The position numbers and the translations under genes are program-made. From the NCBI RefSeq assembly GCF_013359945.1, contig NZ_JABWCS010000200.1:1-64000 (forward strand): a stretch of DNA of 64,000 nucleotides, given 5' to 3'. This DNA comes from Paenibacillus agri (GTDB lineage: Bacteria > Bacillota > Bacilli > Paenibacillales > Paenibacillaceae). The notes under the pieces are model-generated. The model did not search any database. It worked only from the letters and a program-made list of their open reading frames with translations, and was not told where the DNA came from. The stretch's first letter is position 1, and each line of letters begins with the position of its first letter. Below are positions 41,096 to 49,131 of the stretch, one piece after another.

Positions 41096-41995
41096 TCACA
41101 CTCCCAGAATAGTCCCCATGTTAGATAGTGGCTCTGCTAGCGCATCGAGGTTCTGGCTTAATTTGCGGACTTCATCTTCCTTCAGTTGTTGATAGGAGAC
41201 ATAGCCGTCACCGGATTTGAACGGTGCCAGCTCTGCTTGCAGCGCTGCAAATCTTTCACCGATCGTTTGCTCAAGCGCGGCATCTTTTTTGGCCAGCTCC
41301 GGTTTGAGCAGCTCATATATTTTCTGTGCGCCCTCTACGTTGGCGACAAAATCGTACAAGTCAGTGTGGGAATAGCGTTCTTCCTCACCGGTAACTTTGG
41401 AGGAGGAAACTTCATTCAGCAGTTCAACGGCTCCGGTAACGAGCAGATTGGCATCAATCTCTACCGTCTCCACTTTTGCCCGCAGCAGCTGTGCATCCTT
41501 GAGTAGTTGGTCTGCGGTCTCCTCGGATCCAGCTGTGGTTTTATCTTCCCAAAGAGCCTTCTCCAGCTTGTGGAAGCCGCGCCATTCCGCAGGATCGACA
41601 TCATTCTCACGGGCGTCAATATGAGGATCCAAATCACCGAGCGCTTCAGCAATAGGCTCAATCCGCTCATAATACATCCGGGTCGGAGCATACAGCTTTT
41701 TGGCCTCTTCAATCTGACCTGCCTTCACGGCGCCCGTGAACTTCTCCGTTTCTTTGACGAACAGATCACATTGCTCGATAACAAACGTGCGGTATTGTTC
41801 GATGGCTGATGTAAAGTCTGCAGCCTCAGCCGTTTTAGCGGCATCAGCAGTCGCTGCAGGAGCATTGGTTGCCGTGTTGGTACCCGCTCCATTTGTGGAT
41901 TGGGCCGTGTTTCCATTGGTATTATTACTTGCGCAGCCGGTGAACAGAATAGAAGCCGCAAGCAGGCTTGCCGGTACAGCATAACTAAATTTCAA
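41096..41995 (-). CDS. efeO: EfeO/EfeM-family iron-binding lipoprotein
   Basis: Periplasmic-side iron-binding protein of the EFE system, 299 aa. Start TTG at 41995 fits AAGGAG eight bases before; longer frames to 42085 would put the lipobox deep in the protein. Lipobox LFTGCASN at residues 15-22. No cupredoxin domain is seen; the peptidase-M75-like (imelysin) domain carries RMYYERIEPIAEALGD, HIDARENDVDPAEWRGFHKLEKAL and HTDLYDFVANVEGAQK, containing the H-x-x-E-type metal residues. First gene of the operon. Confidence 0.9.
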   Translation of the reverse strand: MKFSYAVPASLLAASILFTGCASNNTNGNTAQSTNGAGTNTATNAPAATADAAKTAEAADFTSAIEQYRTFVIEQCDLFVKETEKFTGAVKAGQIEEAKKLYAPTRMYYERIEPIAEALGDLDPHIDARENDVDPAEWRGFHKLEKALWEDKTTAGSEETADQLLKDAQLLRAKVETVEIDANLLVTGAVELLNEVSSSKVTGEEERYSHTDLYDFVANVEGAQKIYELLKPELAKKDAALEQTIGERFAALQAELAPFKSGDGYVSYQQLKEDEVRKLSQNLDALAEPLSNMGTILGV

Positions 41996-42027
41996 ATGAG
42001 CCACTCCTTTATATATGTGTGTGTGAA

Positions 42028-42085
42028 TGATAATCGTTATCAATAATGCTGGAACAATCATAAGTCTGTGTACTTGGGCTGTCAA
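42028..42085 (-). promoter_or_regulatory. Sigma-A promoter and Fur box of the EFE operon
   Basis: On the minus strand TTGACA (42085-42080), 17-base spacer, TATGAT (42062-42057). Directly downstream is TGATAACGATTATCA (42042-42028), a 7-1-7 Fur box with one mismatch. Transcription would start near 42050, so Fur would block at the start site. Iron repression is very likely. Confidence 0.88.
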
Positions 42086-42128
42086 TATAAAATGTGATAT
42101 TTCTCATTGTTTAGCATTACAGCCTAAA

Positions 42129-42157
42129 TAAGGCGGACACCAACAGGTGCCCGCCTT
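42129..42157. terminator. Possible terminator of the lacI-type gene
   Basis: AAGGCGGaCACC / GGTGcCCGCCTT with a 4-base loop and one mismatch; minus-strand flank TTATTT is a weak T tract. 59 bases past the lacI-type stop. Confidence 0.5.
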
Positions 42158-42184
42158 TCATTTTGAACAGGGAAATCCCTCCAG

Positions 42185-42217
42185 TTATCCCTTGATTGCG
42201 CCGATTAGTACTCCCTC
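42185..42217 (-). pseudogene. Remnant of the C-terminus of a sugar ABC permease
   Basis: In another minus frame, directly at the end of the lacI-type gene, the codons read EGVLIGAIKG then stop. This is the characteristic last ten residues of MalG/LplC-type carbohydrate permeases. Nothing else of the gene remains. Could be chance, but the match to that invariant ending is good. Confidence 0.35.
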
Positions 42218-43196
42218 ACACAGAGGAGCGCTCTATCAGTTCATAGTCCAGCTTGCGATGGACGGGCTGGCTTCCGCCATCCCCATGGATCTGCTCATGG
42301 ATCGTCTGAAAAGCAGCCGCGCCCATCTCGAACAGCTTGTTATCAATTGTGGTCAACCCCAGCAGCTTGCCGATGGGCTGGTTATCAAACCCGATCACGG
42401 CGAGATCTTCAGGAATCCGGATGCCCTGTTTTCCGGCTTCAATCATCAGGGCGGCTGCGACATGATCCCCGGCGACGATGATAGCCTCTGGCCGTTCTTC
42501 CATCGCGCTCAGACGATGCAGTAACGCTGCACCATGCTCTTCGTTCAGGCAATCAAATATCATCCATTCTTCATGCAGCGGAAGTCCGCTCTCCCGGTGA
42601 AAGTCCCGGAACGCAGACTGACGGATGGAGGAGGAGGAGCCATGTTTTCTTCCGTCACAATAGCCAATGGAACGGTAGCCTTTATCGGCCAAGTATTGCA
42701 GACCATGGCGGAAGGCGGCGTAATGTTCGATATAGACAGAGGAGAAGCGGCTTTCCCCGCTGTTCTGGCAAGTGACGATAGGTCCATATGCTGTATATTC
42801 CTCGATAACCTCAGGCTTCAGGGAGGTGGATACAATAACCACACCATCGATTTCCTTGTTGCGCAGCATTTCCAGCACCTTGAGTTCTTCTTCAGGACGG
42901 TAGTTAGTTTGGCACAGGACCAGTCTGTATTGAGCCAGCAATGCTTCCTGGGCTAGTCCCTCCATAATGATGGAGAAATAATAGATACGGATTAGCGGCA
43001 TGATTACTGCGACTGATTTAGTACGTCCGGTGATCAGATGCACAGCGTTCATATTCCGGCGATAATTTAACTGTTCTATGGTATTCAGGACCGCATTCCG
43101 TTTGTCGTCGCTGACATAAGGATGATTGTTAAGCACACGCGAGACGGTGGTTACAGACACTCCGGAAATTCGGGCGATTTCTTTAATATTGGCCAT
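42216..43196 (-). CDS. LacI-family transcriptional regulator
   Basis: 326 aa from ATG 43196 (TTG 43202, five bases after AGGAGG, is an alternative). N-terminal HTH MANIKEIARISGVSVTTVSR with hinge VLNNHPYVSDDKR. The sugar-binding core has TKSVAVIMPLIRIYYFSIIM, GVVIVSTSL, IIVAGDHVAAALMIEAGKQ and DLAVIGFDNQPIGKLLGLTT. No sugar operon remains beside it, and the permease fragment at its end suggests the former target was deleted. Effector unknown. Confidence 0.92.
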   Translation of the reverse strand: MANIKEIARISGVSVTTVSRVLNNHPYVSDDKRNAVLNTIEQLNYRRNMNAVHLITGRTKSVAVIMPLIRIYYFSIIMEGLAQEALLAQYRLVLCQTNYRPEEELKVLEMLRNKEIDGVVIVSTSLKPEVIEEYTAYGPIVTCQNSGESRFSSVYIEHYAAFRHGLQYLADKGYRSIGYCDGRKHGSSSSIRQSAFRDFHRESGLPLHEEWMIFDCLNEEHGAALLHRLSAMEERPEAIIVAGDHVAAALMIEAGKQGIRIPEDLAVIGFDNQPIGKLLGLTTIDNKLFEMGAAAFQTIHEQIHGDGGSQPVHRKLDYELIERSSV

Positions 43197-43315
43197 CCGC
43201 AAGAAAGCCTCCTGAAGTGGATATTGTAGTGATGCTCTTATTCTACCACATGATTTTTACTCCCCGAAAATAAAAGGCTTGCTCTGGTATCCATTTCATA
43301 TTTTACACTGAGGAT

Positions 43316-43392
43316 GCAACAGCATTACCGGACTAAATCGGCGTGACCGCAAGGGCGTGACGAACCGGTAAGGTTAATGTTGCTGTTTTTTT
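43316..43392 (+). ncRNA. Structured RNA candidate with terminator
   Basis: GCAACAGCATTACCGG pairs with CCGGTAAGGTTAATGTTGC through an asymmetric internal loop, enclosing a ~34-base segment with repeated CGTGAC. It is followed at 43386 by seven T on the plus strand. There is no plus-strand gene on either side within 1 kb, so it could be a small RNA (or an antisense/attenuator remnant). No named family recognised. Confidence 0.4.
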
Positions 43393-43411
43393 GTTTAGCA
43401 TAAAGCACAAC

Positions 43412-43449
43412 AAAAAACCTTCTCTCACCTGATGGGTGAAAGAAGGCTT
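43412..43449 (-). terminator. Terminator of gerE
   Basis: Minus strand AGCCTTCTTTCACC / GGTGAGAGAAGGT with a 5-base loop, then TTTTTTG, 29 bases past the gerE stop. Confidence 0.85.
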
Positions 43450-43477
43450 AAACGCGTCACATTCGACAGCACGGTAG

Positions 43478-43702
43478 CTATATTTTCAGCTCCCCAAGCT
43501 TAATCAGCTCGACAACCGCTTGCGAACGGCCTTTTACGTTTAATTTTTGCATGACGTTTGAGATGTGATTTCTGACGGTTTTTTCGCTGATAAACAACAG
43601 GCCAGCGATGTCGCGCGTAGTTTTATCCTGAACAAGAAGTTCAAAAACTTCGCGCTCGCGATGCGTTAAAAGAAATTTGCTATGATGTTCGTTCCCTTTC
43701 AA
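43478..43702 (-). CDS. gerE: Spore-coat regulator GerE
   Basis: LuxR-type DNA-binding protein that acts with sigma-K late in the mother cell. 74 aa from TTG 43702 behind GGAGGGGTGA, exactly the length of B. subtilis GerE. The sequence is almost entirely the HTH: LLTHREREVFELLVQDKTT, then FISEKTVRNHISNVMQKLNV and KGRSQAVVELIKLGEL. The longer frame upstream to 43894 is not needed. Its presence implies that the organism sporulates and that GerE-dependent coat genes exist, possibly including the clusters above. Confidence 0.95.
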   Translation of the reverse strand: MKGNEHHSKFLLTHREREVFELLVQDKTTRDIAGLLFISEKTVRNHISNVMQKLNVKGRSQAVVELIKLGELKI

Positions 43703-43883
43703 TGGTGTCACCCCTCCTTGCTCGGGTTTGTTTGGTATAACAAGGTAAAGGGATACAGTCAAAACCATACTATGTATGGGAGATGTTAATGGTGACGTAC
43801 CCGCTCTAAAATAGGCGGTAGCGGATACAGCAAACCATTTGGTACCAAGACATGCACGCATACAAAAACAAACGACGAAATAA

Positions 43884-43925
43884 AGAGCCGCCAAATCGGA
43901 AATGACTTCCGGTTCGAACGGCTCT
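43884..43925 (-). terminator. Terminator of the small gene upstream of gerE
   Basis: Minus strand AGAGCCG / CGGCTCT enclosing an inner hairpin (CCGGAA / TTTCCG), followed by TTTATTT. It follows the small reading frame by 13 bases, which supports that gene being transcribed. Confidence 0.75.
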
Positions 43926-43937
43926 GAAGATAAGGAT

Positions 43938-44123
43938 TTAATGAAACTTTATAGTCTTGATCCGCGCTTCTTCTTCGTAAGTGAGCGGACTTGGCGATTG
44001 TGGATTGTGCATTTGGCGACTCGTTGTAAACTCGATGCTCTGGTAGTCTTCTCCCCCCGAAGGCATCCCCGGTTGCCAAAATTCAAACACCCATTTTTTA
44101 AGTTCCTTCAGACCTGTCAGCAT
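43938..44123 (-). CDS. Small hypothetical protein upstream of gerE
   Basis: 61 aa from ATG 44123, nine bases after AAGGAGG; ATG 44129 and 44132 are too close to the ribosome site. Product begins MLTGLKELKKWVFEFWQPG and ends with polar, acidic and basic residues (YEEEARIKTIKFH). No family recognised. It has an ideal ribosome site and its own terminator. The amphipathic Trp/Phe-containing N-terminus could bind a membrane. Confidence 0.55.
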   Translation of the reverse strand: MLTGLKELKKWVFEFWQPGMPSGGEDYQSIEFTTSRQMHNPQSPSPLTYEEEARIKTIKFH

Positions 44124-44516
44124 ATCCATCATCCTCCTTAGGCGATGAGCTCAACGGTACTTTGTATATTATGTTTACGCTTTCATTATAGCATAGAATG
44201 ATGCAATAAAGTGCGATGTCCACTGGATAGACACAATATTAAATGGAGAAATTATAATTAATATGGGTTTGTGTTCGATGAGAAGAAAAGTGTCTCCTAC
44301 AAAGAGACACTTTTTGTGTAAGTCAGAATGGATAATCGGATAATATAACATTGTCTATTGAGCCCCTGTATTTTACGGTAAATCCCAATTAGTGGGCATA
44401 AGCTTCCGGCTGTCCTGCTGACCGCTTCAGGCGCTCGAGTTATATTTATAATTACAATGACGGGTTGTTCTGGGATCATGCTACTATTTAAGTATATTAA
44501 CAAAAGGAGGTCTATC
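44124..44516. other. Intergenic gap with terminator and unassigned structure
   Basis: Holds the hairpin terminator at 44287 and, on the minus strand near 44185-44190, a TATAAT-like -10 that may serve the small gene. At 44341-44455 the DNA is less AT-rich and has several short complementary stretches (GCTTCCGGC…GACCGCTTCAGGC); I could not match it to a riboswitch family. No gene seen. Confidence 0.3.
44287..44315. terminator. Intrinsic terminator
   Basis: AAAGTGTCTC / GAGACACTTT with a 7-base loop and five T. No obvious gene precedes it on the plus strand, so the transcript it ends is unknown. Confidence 0.7.
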
Positions 44517-45227
44517 ATGAAAAAGATTGGAATGCTGACGCCGTCATCGAACACGGCTGTTGAGCCTGTAACCGCAGCTATGGCGGCTTCCTTAAGCGAG
44601 GTTTCTGTCCATTTTACCCGTTTTAAGCTCACTAAGATCATAATTGGTGACAACAAGCGTGGGGAATCCGATACAGATACATTGTTGGAGGCTGCATCTT
44701 TGCTGATGGATGCTGACGTAGATGTTATTGCTTACAATGCTACTTCCGGGGGATGGCTGGGCGAAGAATCGGATCAGGCATTATGTGACGCGATTACCAG
44801 ACGGACCGCCAAACCTGCCACAACTTCAATACTAGCCCTGCTTGAAGCTATGCGTCTTTATAAAATCAAAACCTACTGTTTAGTTACACCCTTGGTTGAC
44901 GAGGTGACGAAGCAAGTGATCGAACAGTATAAAAATCAGGGATTTGAGTGTACAGGTTACCGCAATTTTAACATTAAGCTGAACAAAATGAGCAGCGAGA
45001 TTACGGATAAACAAATTATAGAGGCGGTAAAAGAGTCGTTCATTCCTGGAACGGATGCGATTATCCTGTCAGGGACAAATATGCGTGCTGCCCACCTGGC
45101 AACCCCGCTGGAAGAAGAATATGGGGTTCCTGTGTTCGATACCGCGGCGGTAACTTTATGGAAGACTCTCCGATTAATAGGGGCCAACAATGCAGGAATT
45201 TCGGGATGGGGACGAATTTTAGAGTAA
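44517..45227 (+). CDS. Asp/Glu racemase-superfamily protein (maleate isomerase/AMDase-like)
   Basis: 236 aa from ATG 44517 with AAAAGGAGG upstream. The N-terminal IGMLTPSSNTAVEPVTAAM with P-S-S-N is diagnostic of the maleate isomerase / arylmalonate decarboxylase / EutA branch. The two positions that hold catalytic cysteines are replaced: AYNATSGG (Ala for Cys in the C-T-S-G motif) and LSGTNMRAA (Gly for Cys in S-C-T-N). So ordinary racemase or isomerase chemistry is unlikely. Single gene ended by a strong terminator, convergent with the LysR regulator and next to the ureide/urease island. Confidence 0.8.
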   Translation: MKKIGMLTPSSNTAVEPVTAAMAASLSEVSVHFTRFKLTKIIIGDNKRGESDTDTLLEAASLLMDADVDVIAYNATSGGWLGEESDQALCDAITRRTAKPATTSILALLEAMRLYKIKTYCLVTPLVDEVTKQVIEQYKNQGFECTGYRNFNIKLNKMSSEITDKQIIEAVKESFIPGTDAIILSGTNMRAAHLATPLEEEYGVPVFDTAAVTLWKTLRLIGANNAGISGWGRILE

Positions 45228-45244
45228 CACAGGAATAACAAATT

Positions 45245-45300
45245 TCGGGTCCGAGAAGGGCGCCCCAGAATGGGGTGCGCCCTTCTCGGACCCGTTTTTT
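45245..45300. terminator. Very strong bidirectional terminator
   Basis: CGGGTCCGAGAAGGGCG / CGCCCTTCTCGGACCCG plus an inner CCC/GGG, 4-base loop, T tract. Shared by the racemase-fold gene and the LysR gene. Confidence 0.95.
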
Positions 45301-45312
45301 AATAACGCATAT

Positions 45313-46299
45313 TTAGATGATGTTGGATAGTTGTTGAATGAATTGAGAATAGGGGGAATCTGATGGAAAGATCATCCGGATCGTCCGGGACGGATAATTC
45401 TCGCCTAGGCGGTAGACGGAGAAGGGTACCGTTTCATGCTGCAGCAGAGTGGGCAGCTCTCCGGTTCCATAGAGACTATGGAAAAATTCCATTGTATCGT
45501 ACAAGAACGAACTGGGACAGATGGTGTACCCCTGTCCGTCGGAAATCATTTTCAGAATGATGCCTGTCTCGTTAATATTGCAAATATCCTTAGGGATATT
45601 TCCCATCAGCTTAAGCATGGTTTCATTAATTAAGGACCGCAGCTGTTGATTGGAGAAGAAGAGGTAAAACGTCTTTTCCAGCAGGGTATTCATGCTCTCG
45701 GGATTGTGAAGACAGAGCGGTTTTTCGTTTTTGGGGCCAAGGAGCAGCATCTCATCTTGCATAATGGAGATAGATTCGATTCCAGGTAGCTCCTCGAAAT
45801 AAGGGACGAACCCAAAATCAATATCTCCAAGAAGAATTAATTCGATAATGACTTCGTTGGAGTCCGATAACATATGATACTTCAGGTCCGGATCAAAGCT
45901 GCGCAAGTGGTTCATGATAGGCTTGAACATGGTCCATCCCAGCGGGGTAGCAACACCAATCTTAATGTTGCTGCTATTATCGTTGAATGAATCGCTGAAG
46001 TCATCTTGCTCCGGATGAAGCAATTTAATCAAATCGATCAAATTGGAATGATCTTGAAGTTTGGACATGGCCTTAATTTGCTGAATGGCTTTGGTGGCGT
46101 TATGAATAATTGATGCTCCTTGCTTGGTCAATTTTACCCCGCTCCGAGTACGCTCCAGTAAGACAAACCCTAATTCCTGCTCCAGTTTTTTTATTCTGAT
46201 CGTTAACGCGGGTTGAGAGATATGAATTACCTTAGAGGCTTTCGATATACTCTTTTCTCGGGCGATTGTAAGCAAAGAATGCAGATCTGTTAAGTCCAT
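45313..46299 (-). CDS. LysR-family transcriptional regulator
   Basis: 328 aa from ATG 46299 with GGGAGGG upstream; the frame open to 46350 is not needed. N-terminal winged HTH MDLTDLHSLLTIAREKSISKAS, ISQPALTIRIKKLEQELGF. C-terminal periplasmic-binding-fold effector domain includes IKIGVATPLGWTMFKPIM and LLGDIDFGFVPYF. Divergent from the amidase/importer/urease operon, which it very probably controls in response to an intermediate or substrate. Confidence 0.92.
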   Translation of the reverse strand: MDLTDLHSLLTIAREKSISKASKVIHISQPALTIRIKKLEQELGFVLLERTRSGVKLTKQGASIIHNATKAIQQIKAMSKLQDHSNLIDLIKLLHPEQDDFSDSFNDNSSNIKIGVATPLGWTMFKPIMNHLRSFDPDLKYHMLSDSNEVIIELILLGDIDFGFVPYFEELPGIESISIMQDEMLLLGPKNEKPLCLHNPESMNTLLEKTFYLFFSNQQLRSLINETMLKLMGNIPKDICNINETGIILKMISDGQGYTICPSSFLYDTMEFFHSLYGTGELPTLLQHETVPFSVYRLGENYPSRTIRMIFPSDSPYSQFIQQLSNII

Positions 46300-46603
46300 A
46301 GGTTCACCCTCCCCATAAGTCCATGTCATTAATGTTGATGCGGTTTCCATTAAAATTCAATAGAGAAAGTTTAACGAGATGCTATTATTAATGTTATATA
46401 TTCTAACATTTTATATAAAAATAATATCACTTTTAATTTTGATATGCTAATAATTCGCGAAATTTTAGTGTTTAGGGTGTTATTTAATTTTTTTATTATT
46501 CAGCACTTGATGGATATGCTAATGTTTTGTCAGGAAGTTTAACATTGTTAACGTCATTAAACTTCAAAGCTGACATGAGGTTGTGGGGAGGAGATTTATA
46601 GAG
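46300..46603. promoter_or_regulatory. Divergent control region lysR / amidase with inverted repeat
   Basis: AT-rich 304-base gap without a gene. At 46534-46565 is GAAGTTTAA-N14-TTAAACTTC with GTTAAC in the loop, close to the amidase start. A related half-site AAAGTTTAACG occurs near 46363 beside the LysR start. These are candidate LysR binding sites. No consensus promoter stood out. Confidence 0.45.
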
Positions 46604-48040
46604 ATGAAGAGGTTATATGCGTTGACTGGAGCGGAACAAGCGAAATTAATACGTGAACGCGAAGTGTCGCCGGTTGAAATTGTAGAGCAGGTATTTGACA
46701 GAATTCATAGATTAAATCCGGTACTGAACGCCTTTTGCCAGTTGGAGGAAGATCGTGCTATGGCGGCTGCGAAACAAGCAGAAGAACAAATTATGAACGG
46801 AGAAGAGGTTGGACCGCTTCACGGCGTTCCCTTCCATGCCAAAGACTTGGTGCTGACGAAAGGGATTCGCACTGCTTTTGGTTCGAAAGCCTTTGAGAAT
46901 TATGTTCCGGATGAAGATGACATTAGCATAGAGCGTCTGAATAAGGCCGGGGGCATTATCATTGGGAAGACGAATGTACCAGAGTTTGGTTATCGGGGCA
47001 TTAATAAGGTTTTTGGAAATATCCGCAATCCTTGGAATACGGATTTAACCCCGGGTGGTTCCAGCGGTGGTTCTGCTGTTGCAGTCGTGACGGGCATGGG
47101 TTCACTCACGGTCGGCAGTGACGGCGGCGGTTCTATCCGTAATCCTGCAAGTTTGACTGGTGTTTATGGATTCAAGCCGTCCTTTGGCCGAGTACCCTTA
47201 TATCCAGGCTGCCGTGATCCGAAATTCCCGGGAGGAAGCAGTTGGGAAACGCTCGAAGTTATCGGACCCTTAACGCGTACGGTGGAAGATAGCGCACTGA
47301 TGCTTAGCATCATGAGTGGACCGAGTCACATGGACAGACACAGTCTTCCGGGTAAGCTCGACTTTCTGAAGATCATACAGAATAAAGACATCAAGAACCT
47401 TCGAATCGCCTGGAGTGTGGATGCCGGTTATGCGACCGTTGATCCGGAGGTGCGGCGAATTACCTTAGAGGCGGTGAAAGTATTTGAAGATCTGGGCTGT
47501 CATGTTGAAGAGGTACATCCCGGCATTTCTAATCCATCTCAAATCTTCGCCGGATTGATCGCCAGAGATACTGACTTCGCCGGGCTGCGAAAAATGGCGA
47601 AAGAGTATGGGGAGTACATGGACCCTAATTTCGTGAACACCATCAACCGGGTGTGGACTGATGAGCAGTTGACCTCAGCGGCGATGGATAGACAAGCCAT
47701 TAACATTACAATGAGAAGATTTATGGAAAATTATGATTTGTTTATTGTTCCCGCGCTGTTTGCCCCTGCATTCAAGGTCGGCACTTACGGCCCGACAGAA
47801 ATCGACGGTAAAAGTGTACCGGACAATCACTGGTCTTCCTTTAATTGTCTGGCTAATATTACCGGCTTCCCGGCAGCTTCACTTCCTGCCGGCTGGACGG
47901 ATACCGGACTTCCGGTCGGCTTGCAATTGATCGGCGGGCATCTGGCAGATGATATCGTCCTCCGCGCTTCCAGCGCATTTGAAGAGGCTCGTCCATGGTT
48001 GCCTCAACTGAATGCACTGATTGAACGTTACGACAGATAA
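46604..48040 (+). CDS. Amidase-signature family amidohydrolase
   Basis: Cytosolic Ser-cisSer-Lys hydrolase of carboxamides (or, in allophanate/ureido relatives, of carbamoyl groups). 478 aa from ATG 46604 with GGGGAGGAG upstream. Triad residues are visible: Lys in PFHAKDLVLTKG, the Ser-rich loop TPGGSSGGSAVAVVTG and nucleophile SDGGGSIRNPASLTG. First gene of the island's plus-strand operon. It may release ammonia or urea from the ureido acid produced by the cyclic amidohydrolase at 53.7 kb, but the family is broad and the substrate is unproven. Confidence 0.9.
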   Translation: MKRLYALTGAEQAKLIREREVSPVEIVEQVFDRIHRLNPVLNAFCQLEEDRAMAAAKQAEEQIMNGEEVGPLHGVPFHAKDLVLTKGIRTAFGSKAFENYVPDEDDISIERLNKAGGIIIGKTNVPEFGYRGINKVFGNIRNPWNTDLTPGGSSGGSAVAVVTGMGSLTVGSDGGGSIRNPASLTGVYGFKPSFGRVPLYPGCRDPKFPGGSSWETLEVIGPLTRTVEDSALMLSIMSGPSHMDRHSLPGKLDFLKIIQNKDIKNLRIAWSVDAGYATVDPEVRRITLEAVKVFEDLGCHVEEVHPGISNPSQIFAGLIARDTDFAGLRKMAKEYGEYMDPNFVNTINRVWTDEQLTSAAMDRQAINITMRRFMENYDLFIVPALFAPAFKVGTYGPTEIDGKSVPDNHWSSFNCLANITGFPAASLPAGWTDTGLPVGLQLIGGHLADDIVLRASSAFEEARPWLPQLNALIERYDR

Positions 48041-48093
48041 ACAAGATATCGTTAGAAATAAAATGTCTGAATATGCAAAAGGAGGGTGCGTAG

Positions 48094-49104
48094 ATGGCTC
48101 TCTATATCCTGCGCAGATTGTTTTATATGATTCCTGTTCTTATCGGGATAGTTTTCATCACGTTTTTTCTCACCAGAATACTGCCGGGGGACCCTGCTTT
48201 GATGATTGCGGGTACAGAAGCTCCCGAAGAGGTTTTGAAGAAGCTCCGCGGCGATATGGGTTTGAATGAGCCCTTGTATCAACAATTTTTTCATTATGTT
48301 ATTCGACTGTTTCACGGGGACTTCGGTTTTGCCTGGCATACGGGCCACAGCGTCTTTTCCGACTTTTATACGCGCCTGCCGGCTACCATTGAACTGACGC
48401 TGGCCAGCTTCATCATTGCGCTGGCTGTTGCACTCCCGGTCGGAATTATTGCCGCAACTAAGAAAGAATCAATCGTCGATCATATCTCCCGGGTGTTCTC
48501 TCTTATCGGTTCTTGTGTTCCGTCCTTTTGGCTGGCTCTGATTCTGATTTATGTGTTTTACTCCAAGTTAAACTGGTCCCCTGCACCCCTGGGGAGATTA
48601 GGAGACAGTGTCAGTCCACCGACTCATTTGACCGGTTTGTATGTTATCGACAGTCTGTTGACATGGAACATACCGGTATTGGAGCAAGCATTGGCTCATC
48701 TGCTGTTGCCTGCAATTGTGCTAAGTACCGGAATGATGGCCATTATCTCACGTATGGTCCGGTCGAGCATGCTGGAGGTGATCAGCCAAGATTTCATCCG
48801 CACAGCCAGAGCAAAAGGGATTTATGAACGCAGTGTTGTGATGAAGCATGCGCTTGTTAATGCGTTGCTTCCAACGCTGACCGTTATCGGAGTGCAGTTT
48901 GGTCTATTACTTGGCGGTGCTGTGGTGACAGAGACGATTTTCTCCTGGCCGGGCGTGGGCAGTTATATTACCGAATCCATACTTGCGACGGACTATGCAC
49001 CGATACAGGCATTCACCTTAATGAGTGCCTTGATAATCAGCTTTACCAATTTGGCGGTAGACGTGATTTACGGATTGATTGATCCGCGTGTCCGCTATGA
49101 TTGA
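48094..49104 (+). CDS. dppB: Dpp/Opp-type ABC transporter permease 1
   Basis: Integral membrane subunit, 336 aa, ATG 48094 behind AAAGGAGGG. The N-terminal segment LRRLFYMIPVLIGIVFITFF, TRILPGDPALMIAG, and the EAA-like loop DFIRTARAKGIYERSVVMKH; ends in FTNLAVDVIYGLIDPRVRYD as DppB proteins do. It forms the channel with the next gene's product. The named homologs carry di/oligopeptides, nickel or glutathione. Here the flanking hydrolases suggest a ureide or modified peptide cargo. Confidence 0.93.
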   Translation: MALYILRRLFYMIPVLIGIVFITFFLTRILPGDPALMIAGTEAPEEVLKKLRGDMGLNEPLYQQFFHYVIRLFHGDFGFAWHTGHSVFSDFYTRLPATIELTLASFIIALAVALPVGIIAATKKESIVDHISRVFSLIGSCVPSFWLALILIYVFYSKLNWSPAPLGRLGDSVSPPTHLTGLYVIDSLLTWNIPVLEQALAHLLLPAIVLSTGMMAIISRMVRSSMLEVISQDFIRTARAKGIYERSVVMKHALVNALLPTLTVIGVQFGLLLGGAVVTETIFSWPGVGSYITESILATDYAPIQAFTLMSALIISFTNLAVDVIYGLIDPRVRYD

Positions 49105-49131
49105 CGATCTTCGGGACAAGGAGATGAACTT

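Noticed and set aside
44341..44455. A purine riboswitch on the minus strand (CCGTAAA present)
   Set aside because: The minus-strand ACCGTAAA resembles the P3 loop, but no TCTACC junction or P1 helix is found.
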